From contig DASSCT010000129.1 of assembly GCA_035697545.1 (NCBI GenBank), positions 1 through 8,486 on the forward strand: a stretch of DNA of 8,486 nt. Direction: 5' to 3'. The notes beneath the pieces are model-generated. The model was given only the letters and a program-made list of their open reading frames with translations, was not told where the DNA came from and did no database searches. Origin of the DNA: JACDAN01 sp035697545. Its GTDB lineage: Bacteria > Actinomycetota > Thermoleophilia > Gaiellales > Gaiellaceae. The translations under genes and the position numbers were made by a program. Below, piece by piece: positions 1 through 5,723 of this stretch; position 1 is the stretch's first letter, and every line of letters begins with the position of its first letter.

Positions 1-28
1 CGTTCTTGCCCTTTACCTGGAGTCGCAC
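1..28 (-). CDS. hpf: Probable hpf/raiA start, ribosome hibernation promoting factor (partial, cut by left edge)
   Basis: Only nine codons and one base are visible. From a GTG at 28 they read M-R-L-Q-V-K-G-K-N, which matches the usual opening of HPF/RaiA-family proteins, which bind the 30S subunit and promote inactive ribosome dimers in stationary phase. A strong Shine-Dalgarno GGGAGG (33-38) lies four bases before the GTG, a little closer than ideal. The gene follows comF by 26 bases, and comF followed by hpf (often then secA) is a familiar bacterial gene order, which supports the call. The peptide is short, so this rests on the combination of motif, ribosome-binding site and neighbourhood. 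The sequence to the left of the window would settle it. Confidence 0.65.
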
Positions 29-54
29 CAGACCTCCCGAAGGTTGACGGCCGG

Positions 55-738
55 TCAGCTTCGCTGGCTTGATTCTATTGACCGTACCGCTCTCGCGAAG
101 GTCACGACCTCGACACGCCGGGCACCCGCTCGACGAAGCGCTGAAGCGGCCGCCGACGCCGTCGAGCCGGTCGTGTAGACGTCGTCGACCAACACGAGGC
201 TTCCGGGAACCCTTCCCTTCGCTGTGAACGTGCCGGCGACGTTCCGGCGTCGCTCGCCGAGGCTCAGCCCGCGCTGGCGCTTGGGCGCGCGTGTCCTTCC
301 GAGCGCACCGATCAGCGGCAGGTCCCAGCACTGGCTGAGCTCGCGGGCGATCTGCTCGGCCGGGTGGTAGCCGCGCTTCACGCTCCGGTCTCCGTCGCGC
401 GGGACAAAGGCGAGAGCCGCCGCCGAGGGTCTCTCGACCATATTCGCGATGACGTTTGCCACCTCATGCGCGAGGGCGCGTTGGCCGCGATCCTTCCAGG
501 CGGAGACGAGCGGCCGCACGGGTCCCCGGTAGGCGACGGCTGCACGCGCGGAGGCGAACGCGAGCCGCCGCCCCGAGCACTCGAGGCAGCGGGTGACCGG
601 CCAGGCGGTGGGCGCGCCACAGCGCGCGCAGGCCGGCCCGCGAAGCAGAGGGAGCGCGGCGCGGCATTGATCGCAGAGCAGAGGGCCGAGCCGGCTGCAA
701 GCGGCGCAGCGGCGAGGGAGCAGCAAATCGAGCAGCAC
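55..738 (-). CDS. comF: ComF family protein (zinc-ribbon plus phosphoribosyltransferase domain)
   Basis: This 227-residue protein has the normal length and layout of ComF/ComFC. The N-terminus carries four CxxC pairs (Cys11/14, 22/25, 37/40, 51/54) expected to bind zinc. The rest is a type I phosphoribosyltransferase fold with the family segments K-R-G-Y-H-P-A-E-Q and Q-R-G-L-S-L-G-E-R near the middle and the PRPP-binding motif VLVDDVYTTGST at about residues 182-193. Family members take part in DNA uptake during natural transformation in Bacillus and Haemophilus, but the family is also universal in bacteria not known to be competent, so competence should not be assumed here. The start is GTG at 738; an in-frame TAG lies five codons upstream, so no longer form is possible. 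An ATG overlapping it (740-738) opens a different, spurious frame. The ribosome-binding site is weak (AGGG about ten bases upstream). Confidence 0.93.
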   Translation of the reverse strand: MLLDLLLPRRCAACSRLGPLLCDQCRAALPLLRGPACARCGAPTAWPVTRCLECSGRRLAFASARAAVAYRGPVRPLVSAWKDRGQRALAHEVANVIANMVERPSAAALAFVPRDGDRSVKRGYHPAEQIARELSQCWDLPLIGALGRTRAPKRQRGLSLGERRRNVAGTFTAKGRVPGSLVLVDDVYTTGSTASAAASALRRAGARRVEVVTFARAVRSIESSQRS

Positions 739-801
739 ATTCCGTCGACCCTAGGCGGGAAAAACGCACGCGTGGGTGACGAATCTGTGCCGAAAGTGGA
801 A

Positions 802-1587
802 CTACTGCTCGAGCGAGTACTCGTCCCGAGTGGGAAGTCCGAGCCGGGCGCGCATGCGGTTATCTGCCTCCAATAGTTGTTCGCGGTCGCCGATGTCGAA
901 CCACTCGCCGCTGATGCGGTACCCGTAGACGGGCGCCCTCGTGTGGAGCCAGACGACGAAGTTGCCCGGCGCGTCGGGCGGGTTGCCCGCTTCGAGATAC
1001 TGCGAGATCAGAGCGGCGTACTCCGTCGGGTAGAGGTACGTCGCCGTGGCCGCGAGGTCGCTCTTCGGGCGGGCCGGTTTCTCTTCGATCGAGATCACGC
1101 GGTCGTTTTCGTCCAGCTCAACGACCCCGTATTGCTTGATCAGCTCTGGATCGGGGACGCGGTGAACGGCGATCGCCGACCCTTCGCCCTTGCCGCGCCA
1201 AAAGCGGACGAGATCCTCAAGCGGGTACTCGATCAGGTTGTCGCCCGCGAGCACCATCAGGTCCTCTCCCTCGAGCCCGGCCCGCTCGATCGTGAAGCGG
1301 ATGTCGCCGACGGCGCCCAGGCGATCCTCGTTGCTCCAGGTCCCGTCGTTCCACACCGAGATCGGCTTCCGCCCGACGCCCCTCGAAGAGGCCCAGCGCT
1401 CGAAGTCCTCGGCGAACCGCGCGTTTGTGACCACGTGGATCTCGTCGACCTCGTCGACCGGCTCGATTCGCTCGATCAGGTAGTCGAGCATCGGCCGCCC
1501 GGCGAGCGGCAGCAGAGGCTTCGGAATGGTCTCGGTGAGTGGGCGCAGCCGGGTCGCGTAGCCGGCCGCGAGAACGATCGCCTTCAG
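802..1587 (-). CDS. RmlA-like sugar-1-phosphate nucleotidyltransferase (likely CTG start)
   Basis: The protein belongs to the NTP_transferase family that joins a sugar-1-phosphate and an NTP to give an NDP-sugar and pyrophosphate. The first ATG in frame is at 1491, but reading upstream recovers the missing N-terminus: K-A-I-V-L-A-A-G-Y-A-T-R-L-R-P-L-T, the nucleotide-binding loop (G-x-A-T-R-L form), then the P-K-P-L-L-P segment. The only possible initiator that keeps this loop is CTG at 1587-1585; no ATG, GTG or TTG occurs between it and an in-frame TGA upstream, inside ahcY. From CTG the protein has 261 residues. Further motifs are A-G-D-N (about 114-117, metal/sugar binding), E-K-P (169-171) with a following P-K-S, and W-F-D-I-G-D (229-234). 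These resemble glucose-1-phosphate thymidylyltransferase, but the sugar and base cannot be read from sequence. CTG lies four bases after the ahcY stop, so translation is probably coupled to ahcY. Confidence 0.88.
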   Translation of the reverse strand: MKAIVLAAGYATRLRPLTETIPKPLLPLAGRPMLDYLIERIEPVDEVDEIHVVTNARFAEDFERWASSRGVGRKPISVWNDGTWSNEDRLGAVGDIRFTIERAGLEGEDLMVLAGDNLIEYPLEDLVRFWRGKGEGSAIAVHRVPDPELIKQYGVVELDENDRVISIEEKPARPKSDLAATATYLYPTEYAALISQYLEAGNPPDAPGNFVVWLHTRAPVYGYRISGEWFDIGDREQLLEADNRMRARLGLPTRDEYSLEQ

Positions 1588-1591
1588 GGCC

Positions 1592-2860
1592 CTACGTGCC
1601 TTCGTCCCAGGAGGCCAGGTACTTGGCCTGGTCCTCGGTCAGCCGGTCGATCGAGATGCCCATCGTCTCGAGCTTGAGCCGAGCGATCTCCTGGTCGATC
1701 TCCTCCGGAACCGGGTAGACCTTGCGCTCGAGCTCCGCGGCGTGCTCTACCGCGTACTCGGCCGAAAGGGCTTGGTTCGCGAAGGACATGTCCATGACGA
1801 GCGCCGGGTGACCCTCGGCCGCGGCCAGGTTGATCAGCCGCCCGTCGGCGAGCAGATAGAGCCGCTTGCCCCCCTCGAGCGTGAACTCCTCGACGAACTC
1901 GCGCGACTCGCGGGTCTCGGTCGCCAGCTGCCGGAGCGCCGGGATCTCGATCTCGACGTTGAAGTGACCAGTGTTCGCCAGGATTGCGCCGTCCTTCATG
2001 CGCACCATGTGCTCACGCGTGATGACGGACTTGTCGCCGGTCGCCGTGCAGAAAATGTCGCCGACCTCGGCCGCCTCGCTCATCGACATGACCTCGAACC
2101 CATCCATCGCCGCCTCGAGGGCGCGGACGGGCTCGACCTCGGTGACGATCACGTGGGCGCCCATGCCCTTCGCCCGCATCGCGACCCCCCGGCCGACCCA
2201 GCCGTAGCCGGCAACGACGAACCGCTTGCCGGCGAGGAGGACGTTGGTCGCCCTGACGATGCCGTCGATCGTCGACTGGCCCGTGCCGTAGCGGTTGTCG
2301 AAGAGGTGCTTGGTCTTGGCTTCGTTGACCGCGATGATGGGGAAGCCGAGAGCGCCGTCGGCCTCGAGCGCCTTAAGGCGGATGACGCCGGTGGTCGTTT
2401 CCTCGGTTCCCGCGATGATGTCGCCGAGTTGCTCTCGCCGGTGCGAGTGGAGGACGCCGATCACGTCTGCGCCGTCGTCCATCGTCAGCTGGGGCTTGTG
2501 GTCGACCGCTGCCTCGATGTGCTGGTAGTAGGTGTCGTTGTCCTCGCCCTTGATCGCGAAGACCGAGACATCGAACTCCTCCACCAGCGCCGCGGCGACG
2601 TCGTCCTGCGTCGAGAGCGGATTGGAGGCGCAGAGCACGACATCGGCGCCGCCGGCCTCGAGCGTCCGCGCCAGGTTGGCGGTCTCGGTGGTGACGTGAA
2701 GGCAGGCGGAGATGCGGTAGCCGGCCAGCGGCTGCTCGCTCTGGAAGCGTTCTCGGATCGCGGCCAGGACCGGCATCTGCCGGTCGGCCCACGCGATGCG
2801 GCGGACACCCTCGGGGGCAAGCGAGAGATCCTTGACGTCGTAGCGCTTCGTGGTTGCCAT
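1592..2860 (-). CDS. ahcY: Adenosylhomocysteinase (S-adenosylhomocysteine hydrolase)
   Basis: AhcY reversibly splits S-adenosylhomocysteine, the product inhibitor of SAM-dependent methylation, into adenosine and homocysteine, using tightly bound NAD. The 422-residue protein shows the expected residues: H-V-T-T-E-T around His55-Glu59, the D-D-G segment at 128-130, T-E-E-T-T-T-G around 152-158, the N-E-A-K-T-K-H-L-F-D-N active-site segment at 179-189 (Lys184 and Asp188 align with the catalytic pair), and the NAD loop G-Y-G-W-V-G-R-G at 218-225. The C-terminus reads Y-L-A-S-W-D-E-G-T, the short form seen in thermophilic bacterial and archaeal enzymes, without the Lys/Tyr tail ending in Y-R-Y of animal and many proteobacterial enzymes. 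The ATG at 2860 follows a strong Shine-Dalgarno GAGAGG (2870-2875, nine-base spacer). It sits 37 bases after merR and is probably cotranscribed with it. Homocysteine from this enzyme is the substrate of MetH, whose gene is at the right edge. Confidence 0.97.
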   Translation of the reverse strand: MATTKRYDVKDLSLAPEGVRRIAWADRQMPVLAAIRERFQSEQPLAGYRISACLHVTTETANLARTLEAGGADVVLCASNPLSTQDDVAAALVEEFDVSVFAIKGEDNDTYYQHIEAAVDHKPQLTMDDGADVIGVLHSHRREQLGDIIAGTEETTTGVIRLKALEADGALGFPIIAVNEAKTKHLFDNRYGTGQSTIDGIVRATNVLLAGKRFVVAGYGWVGRGVAMRAKGMGAHVIVTEVEPVRALEAAMDGFEVMSMSEAAEVGDIFCTATGDKSVITREHMVRMKDGAILANTGHFNVEIEIPALRQLATETRESREFVEEFTLEGGKRLYLLADGRLINLAAAEGHPALVMDMSFANQALSAEYAVEHAAELERKVYPVPEEIDQEIARLKLETMGISIDRLTEDQAKYLASWDEGT

Positions 2861-2869
2861 CTGCTCTTT

Positions 2870-2875
2870 CCTCTC
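2870..2875 (-). promoter_or_regulatory. Ribosome binding site of ahcY
   Basis: GAGAGG on the minus strand, nine bases before the ahcY ATG, is the best anti-Shine-Dalgarno match next to a start in the window. It fixes the ahcY start and suggests independent, efficient initiation rather than dependence on merR translation. Confidence 0.7.
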
Positions 2876-2897
2876 GGAGTTGGGAGTCTAGGTTGGT

Positions 2898-3230
2898 CTA
2901 CGCGGCGAGGAGCCGCTCGTGCTTTCGCTGCTCCCAGTCGACCCAGTCGGCGGCACCGACATCCGACCCGACCAGCCAGCTCTCGACGGCGCCGCGCAGC
3001 ATGGGCTCGCGGCGCATCCGCGCTGCGAACGCAATGTCGGTGAGCTCGACCCCGTACCGGCTACGCAAGCGGCGGAGGGAGCGAAGCTGGTTCAGCGCCC
3101 GCAATCCATAGACGCGGTAGCCCGATGAGGATCGCCTGGGGACGACGAGACCAGCCTGCTCGAGGTACCGAAGCATGCGAGCCGACCATCCGGTGGATTG
3201 GGCAGCCGCTCCGACCGTCAGACCGTCCAT
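2898..3230 (-). CDS. Small MerR-family transcriptional regulator
   Basis: This 110-residue protein is almost entirely a MerR-type winged helix-turn-helix: L-T-V-G-A-A-A-Q-S-T-G-W-S-A (first helices), M-L-R-Y-L-E-Q-A-G-L-V-V-P-R-R (recognition helix and turn) and G-Y-R-V-Y (wing), followed by a short helix ending in a charged tail. There is no cysteine, so it is not a metal or redox sensor of the MerR/SoxR kind. The short length resembles HspR- and GlnR-like members, which bind inverted repeats as dimers. The start is placed at ATG 3230, because TAAGG lies eight bases upstream of it; a TTG two codons earlier (3236) would be too close to that site. It precedes ahcY by 37 bases in the same direction, so control of ahcY is the obvious guess, but the ligand is unknown. 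An inverted repeat sits directly in front of the gene. Confidence 0.87.
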   Translation of the reverse strand: MDGLTVGAAAQSTGWSARMLRYLEQAGLVVPRRSSSGYRVYGLRALNQLRSLRRLRSRYGVELTDIAFAARMRREPMLRGAVESWLVGSDVGAADWVDWEQRKHERLLAA

Positions 3231-3238
3231 CGGCAAAA

Positions 3239-3243
3239 CCTTA
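3239..3243 (-). promoter_or_regulatory. Ribosome binding site of merR
   Basis: TAAGG on the minus strand, eight bases before ATG 3230. It selects that ATG over the in-frame TTG at 3236, and it lies inside the downstream arm of the inverted repeat at 3239-3260, so its access could depend on that structure. Confidence 0.55.
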
Positions 3244-3260
3244 ACATAAGCGTGTCAAGG
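3239..3260 (-). promoter_or_regulatory. Inverted repeat before merR: candidate operator or RNA hairpin
   Basis: On the minus strand the arm CCTTGACA, a six-base spacer CGCTTA and the arm TGTTAAGG form an inverted repeat that matches at seven of eight positions; the one mismatch becomes a G-U pair in RNA, giving an uninterrupted eight-pair stem. The upstream arm overlaps the cupin stop codon and the downstream arm contains the merR ribosome-binding site, followed by TTTTG. As DNA it has the size and symmetry of operators of small MerR-family dimers such as HspR, whose HAIR site has CTTGAGT arms. As RNA it could act as a weak terminator or hide the ribosome-binding site. The sequence does not decide between these. 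The upstream arm also contains a perfect TTGACA, but no convincing -10 box follows at the right distance. Confidence 0.55.
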
Positions 3261-3677
3261 TTTCGACTTGGCGTCGGCGCGGCCGTACTGATCCTCGAGC
3301 CGGACGACGTCCTCGAGTTGCGGGGTCGAGACCTCGAGCATGACAGTGTCCTCGAGCGCACGGATGCGGTGCACCGTCCCGGGGCGGATCCGGAATGCCG
3401 CTCCGGGCACGACCACCTCGGAGGTCGTCACCTTCTCTCCCGGCCCGGCGAGCTCGAGCTCTGCCCGGCCTTCGAGGAGGTACCACGACTCGTCCTTCTG
3501 CCGGTGGAACTGAAGCGAGAGCTCATGGCCGGCCTTAACCGAGAGAAGCTTGCCGGCGTAGTCCTCGGAGAGCGCCCAGACGAGCTCGTGGCCCCACGGC
3601 TTCTCGACCCGCTGCGGGTCGAAGGCGAAGCGGTCGAGACTCTTCACATTCGGCGAGGAAAGCGGCCCGTTCGACAT
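3255..3677 (-). CDS. Sugar-type cupin, similar to the phosphomannose isomerase (type II) domain
   Basis: This 140-residue protein is a single cupin barrel. The opening E-K-P-W-G-H-E (25-31), the core S-L-Q-F-H around His58, and the ending L-E-D-V-V-R-L-E-D-Q-Y-G-R (121-133) match the C-terminal isomerase domain of ManC-type proteins and free type II mannose-6-phosphate isomerases. Expected metal ligands are His58, Glu63 and His103 (in P-G-T-V-H). The second histidine of the usual HxH motif is Gln60 here, so activity cannot be assumed; a sugar-binding or accessory role is possible. The start is ATG 3677, 15 bases after the nucleotidyltransferase stop, with a modest GGGATG upstream. Its place directly after that gene suggests the two serve the same sugar nucleotide route, probably mannose-derived. 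Confidence 0.8.
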   Translation of the reverse strand: MSNGPLSSPNVKSLDRFAFDPQRVEKPWGHELVWALSEDYAGKLLSVKAGHELSLQFHRQKDESWYLLEGRAELELAGPGEKVTTSEVVVPGAAFRIRPGTVHRIRALEDTVMLEVSTPQLEDVVRLEDQYGRADAKSKP

Positions 3678-3692
3678 ACGGACATCATCCCA

Positions 3693-4394
3693 TTACGACG
3701 TCAGCAGGCGGTCAGGGTCAGCCTTCACGAAGTCCTGCGCGATGCGCAGGTCCTTGGGCGTGTTGACCGTCAGCCACAGGCCTTCGTGTCGGAACGCGCG
3801 GAGACGGCCCTCCTCCGCCAGTTCGGGGAACGTCGTCGTCTCGTGGTCGCCGCGCTCGGGCAGCCGGGCAATCGCCTCATCCTCGAGCACGTACAAACCC
3901 GTGTTGACCCAGAAGGGCAGCCTCGGCGCTTCGAGGAAGCCGCGGACGAGATCGTCCTCGTCGACGTCGACGATGCCGAGACTACTCCGCAGCGGCGCCA
4001 CCGTGATCGTCGCAGCCCCGCCTTTCGTCCGATGCGCCTCGTGGAGCTCGCGGAGATCGAGCTCGAAGAGCTCGTCGCCGTTCAGCGCATAGACCGGCCC
4101 GTCGCTCTCCCGGGCCTGGGCAGCGAGCCGCAAACCTCCCCCCCGCCCGAGCGGCTCGGGCTCGCCGACGACCACGACCTCGACGCCCAGCCCCTCCAGC
4201 TCCCATTCGAAGAGTTCCTCCTGCCCAGAGGCGACGCTGAAGATGACTCGCTCGACCCCTGCTCGCTTGAGCAGCGCAACCTGGTACGTGGCGAGTGGCC
4301 GGCCTTCGATCGGCACGAGCGCCTTCGGCCGTCCCTCCGCAGCCTCACCGAGCCGCTCGGCCTTGCCGCCGGCGAGGATGATCGCCTCGACCAT
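3693..4394 (-). CDS. Sugar-phosphate nucleotidyltransferase (mannose/heptose-1-phosphate guanylyltransferase-like)
   Basis: The 233-residue protein has the NTP_transferase Rossmann-type fold: A-I-I-L-A-G-G-K-A-E-R-L (4-15) as the nucleotide loop, R-P-K-A-L-V-P (22-28) with the phosphate-contacting Lys24, L-G-R-G-G-G-L-R (82-89) contacting the base, N-G-D-E (105-108) for the metal, and a terminal sugar-side segment G-L-W-L-T-V-N-T-P-K-D. The loop reads K-A-E where most relatives have x-G-T, a visible deviation. Short length and the G-L-W-x-x-V-N-T-x-x-D-L ending fit the branch that includes mannose-1-phosphate and heptose-1-phosphate guanylyltransferases; substrate is inferred, not shown. The ATG at 4394 directly abuts the ugd stop (TAG then ATG) and lacks a clear ribosome-binding site, so it is probably translated by ribosomes finishing ugd. 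Confidence 0.88.
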   Translation of the reverse strand: MVEAIILAGGKAERLGEAAEGRPKALVPIEGRPLATYQVALLKRAGVERVIFSVASGQEELFEWELEGLGVEVVVVGEPEPLGRGGGLRLAAQARESDGPVYALNGDELFELDLRELHEAHRTKGGAATITVAPLRSSLGIVDVDEDDLVRGFLEAPRLPFWVNTGLYVLEDEAIARLPERGDHETTTFPELAEEGRLRAFRHEGLWLTVNTPKDLRIAQDFVKADPDRLLTS

Positions 4395-5723
4395 CTAGGC
4401 GCGCTCGTGCTCGGGTTCGGCCGCCTCCGGCAGGCCCGAGAACGACGAGCTCGCTCGCCCGATGCCCTCGTACGTGAACCCGGCCTGCTCCGCGGGCCGC
4501 GGATCCAGCAGGTTGCGGCCGTCCACGATCAGCGGATTTCGCATCGCGTCCCGAACCTCCGCCGAAGCCAGGTCACGGAGCTCCTCCCACGCGGTGACGA
4601 TGACGGCGGCATCGGCATCCCGCACGGCCTCGAGCACCGTGTCGCGCAGCTCGACGCCCTTCATCAGCTCGCCGGGTCGCGCGACCGGATCCCAGCCGCG
4701 CACTTCGGCGCCCTCGGCGAGGAGACGCGACGCGAGGACGATGCTGGGCGATTCGCGCATGTCGTCCGTGTTCGGTTTGAAGGAGAGGCCGAGCAGAGCG
4801 ACCCGCTTGCCGCGCAGCTTGCCCAGATGCTTCTGCAGCTTGGCGATCACGCGGCGCTTCTGGAGCTCGTTGACCTCGATGACCGCCGACAGCAGCTGAA
4901 AGTGGTAGCCGGAGTTCGAAGCGAGCTGCTTCAGGGCGGACGCATCCTTCGGAAAACAGGAGCCCCCATAGCCAATCCCCGCCTGCAGGAAGTGCGGGCC
5001 GAGGCGGTGATCGAGCCCGACCCCTCGCGCCACCTCCTCGACGTCCGCGCCGACCAGCTCGCAGACGTTTGCGATCTCGTTGATGAAGCTGATGCGCGTC
5101 ATCAGGAAGGCGTTCGCGGCCAGCTTGATCATCTCGGCGGAGGCGACGTCCGAGCGCACGACCACAGCGTCGAGCTTTTCGTGGAGCTCTTCGACGCGGT
5201 CGCCGTCGTCAGCATCGAACGCGCCGACCACGATCCGGTCGGCGTTCATGAAGTCGCGAACCGCAGTTCCCTCTGCGAGGAACTCGGGGTTAGAGACGTA
5301 GCCGACATGCTCGAGACCGCGGGCGTCGAGCGCGACGCGGACCTTCTCGCCCGTCCCGACGGGAACCGTGCTCTTCATCACGAGCACGGGACGGCCGGAG
5401 AGCGTCGGCAGGTCGTCGAGCACGCTCCAGACGGCGGAGAGATCGGCGTCGCCGGCATACGTGGAGGGAGTGCCGACGCAGACGTAGAGGAACTCGGCGC
5501 CTTCGGCGGCCTCGGCCGGGTCCGTCGTGAAGCGCAACCGCTCTCGATTGGCCTGGACGAGCTCGGGGAGCCCCGGCTCGTGGATCGGAATCTGACCCTC
5601 TCGAAGCGCCTCGATCTTCTCGGGCAGGACATCGCGAACCACGATGTCGTGTCCCAGCTCCGCGAAGCAGGCGCCCGTGACGAGACCAACCCAGCCGGCC
5701 CCGAATATCCCGACCTTGCTCAC
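4395..5723 (-). CDS. ugd: UDP-glucose 6-dehydrogenase (UDP-glucose/GDP-mannose dehydrogenase family)
   Basis: The enzyme oxidises the C6 hydroxyl of an NDP-hexose twice with NAD to give the NDP-uronic acid, most often UDP-glucose to UDP-glucuronate. The 442-residue protein shows the whole family pattern: NAD loop G-A-G-W-V-G-L-V-T-G-A (8-18), V-C-V-G-T-P-S (81-87), K-S-T-V-P-V-G-T (117-124), N-P-E-F-L-A-E-G (145-152), E-M-I-K-L-A-A-N-A (197-205, Lys200 and Asn204 catalytic), G-Y-G-G-S-C-F-P-K-D (251-260, nucleophile Cys256), and the C-terminal domain with G-L-S-F-K-P-N-T-D-D-M-R-E-S-P. All catalytic residues are intact. The start is GTG 5723, overlapping the LCP stop as GTGA, so the two genes are translationally coupled. 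UDP-glucose is the likely substrate; GDP-mannose is possible given the neighbouring mannose-type genes. Confidence 0.95.
   Translation of the reverse strand: MSKVGIFGAGWVGLVTGACFAELGHDIVVRDVLPEKIEALREGQIPIHEPGLPELVQANRERLRFTTDPAEAAEGAEFLYVCVGTPSTYAGDADLSAVWSVLDDLPTLSGRPVLVMKSTVPVGTGEKVRVALDARGLEHVGYVSNPEFLAEGTAVRDFMNADRIVVGAFDADDGDRVEELHEKLDAVVVRSDVASAEMIKLAANAFLMTRISFINEIANVCELVGADVEEVARGVGLDHRLGPHFLQAGIGYGGSCFPKDASALKQLASNSGYHFQLLSAVIEVNELQKRRVIAKLQKHLGKLRGKRVALLGLSFKPNTDDMRESPSIVLASRLLAEGAEVRGWDPVARPGELMKGVELRDTVLEAVRDADAAVIVTAWEELRDLASAEVRDAMRNPLIVDGRNLLDPRPAEQAGFTYEGIGRASSSFSGLPEAAEPEHERA

Noticed and set aside
378..740. A 120-codon minus-strand frame from ATG 740, overlapping the comF GTG
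   Set aside because: It opens with the ATG that shares a base with the comF GTG, but its product has no domain, whereas the GTG frame has the complete ComF zinc and PRPP motifs.
739..801. T-run (GTTTTTCCC) and the near-palindrome around CACGCGTG between the nucleotidyltransferase and comF, as a terminator
   Set aside because: The palindrome has no room for a loop and no stem of useful length precedes the T-run. A TAGGGT before comF could be a -10 box, but no -35 stands at a suitable distance.
1491..1587. Fusion or frameshift joining ahcY to the downstream nucleotidyltransferase
   Set aside because: AhcY ends at its normal C-terminal motif and the next protein begins at its normal N-terminal motif; no slippery sequence is evident. 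Two separate genes with an unusual start explain it better.
2830..2837. CCTTGACG inside the ahcY start region, as a second half-site of the merR repeat
   Set aside because: A single eight-base arm with one mismatch is expected several times by chance in a window of this size, and it has no partner arm nearby.
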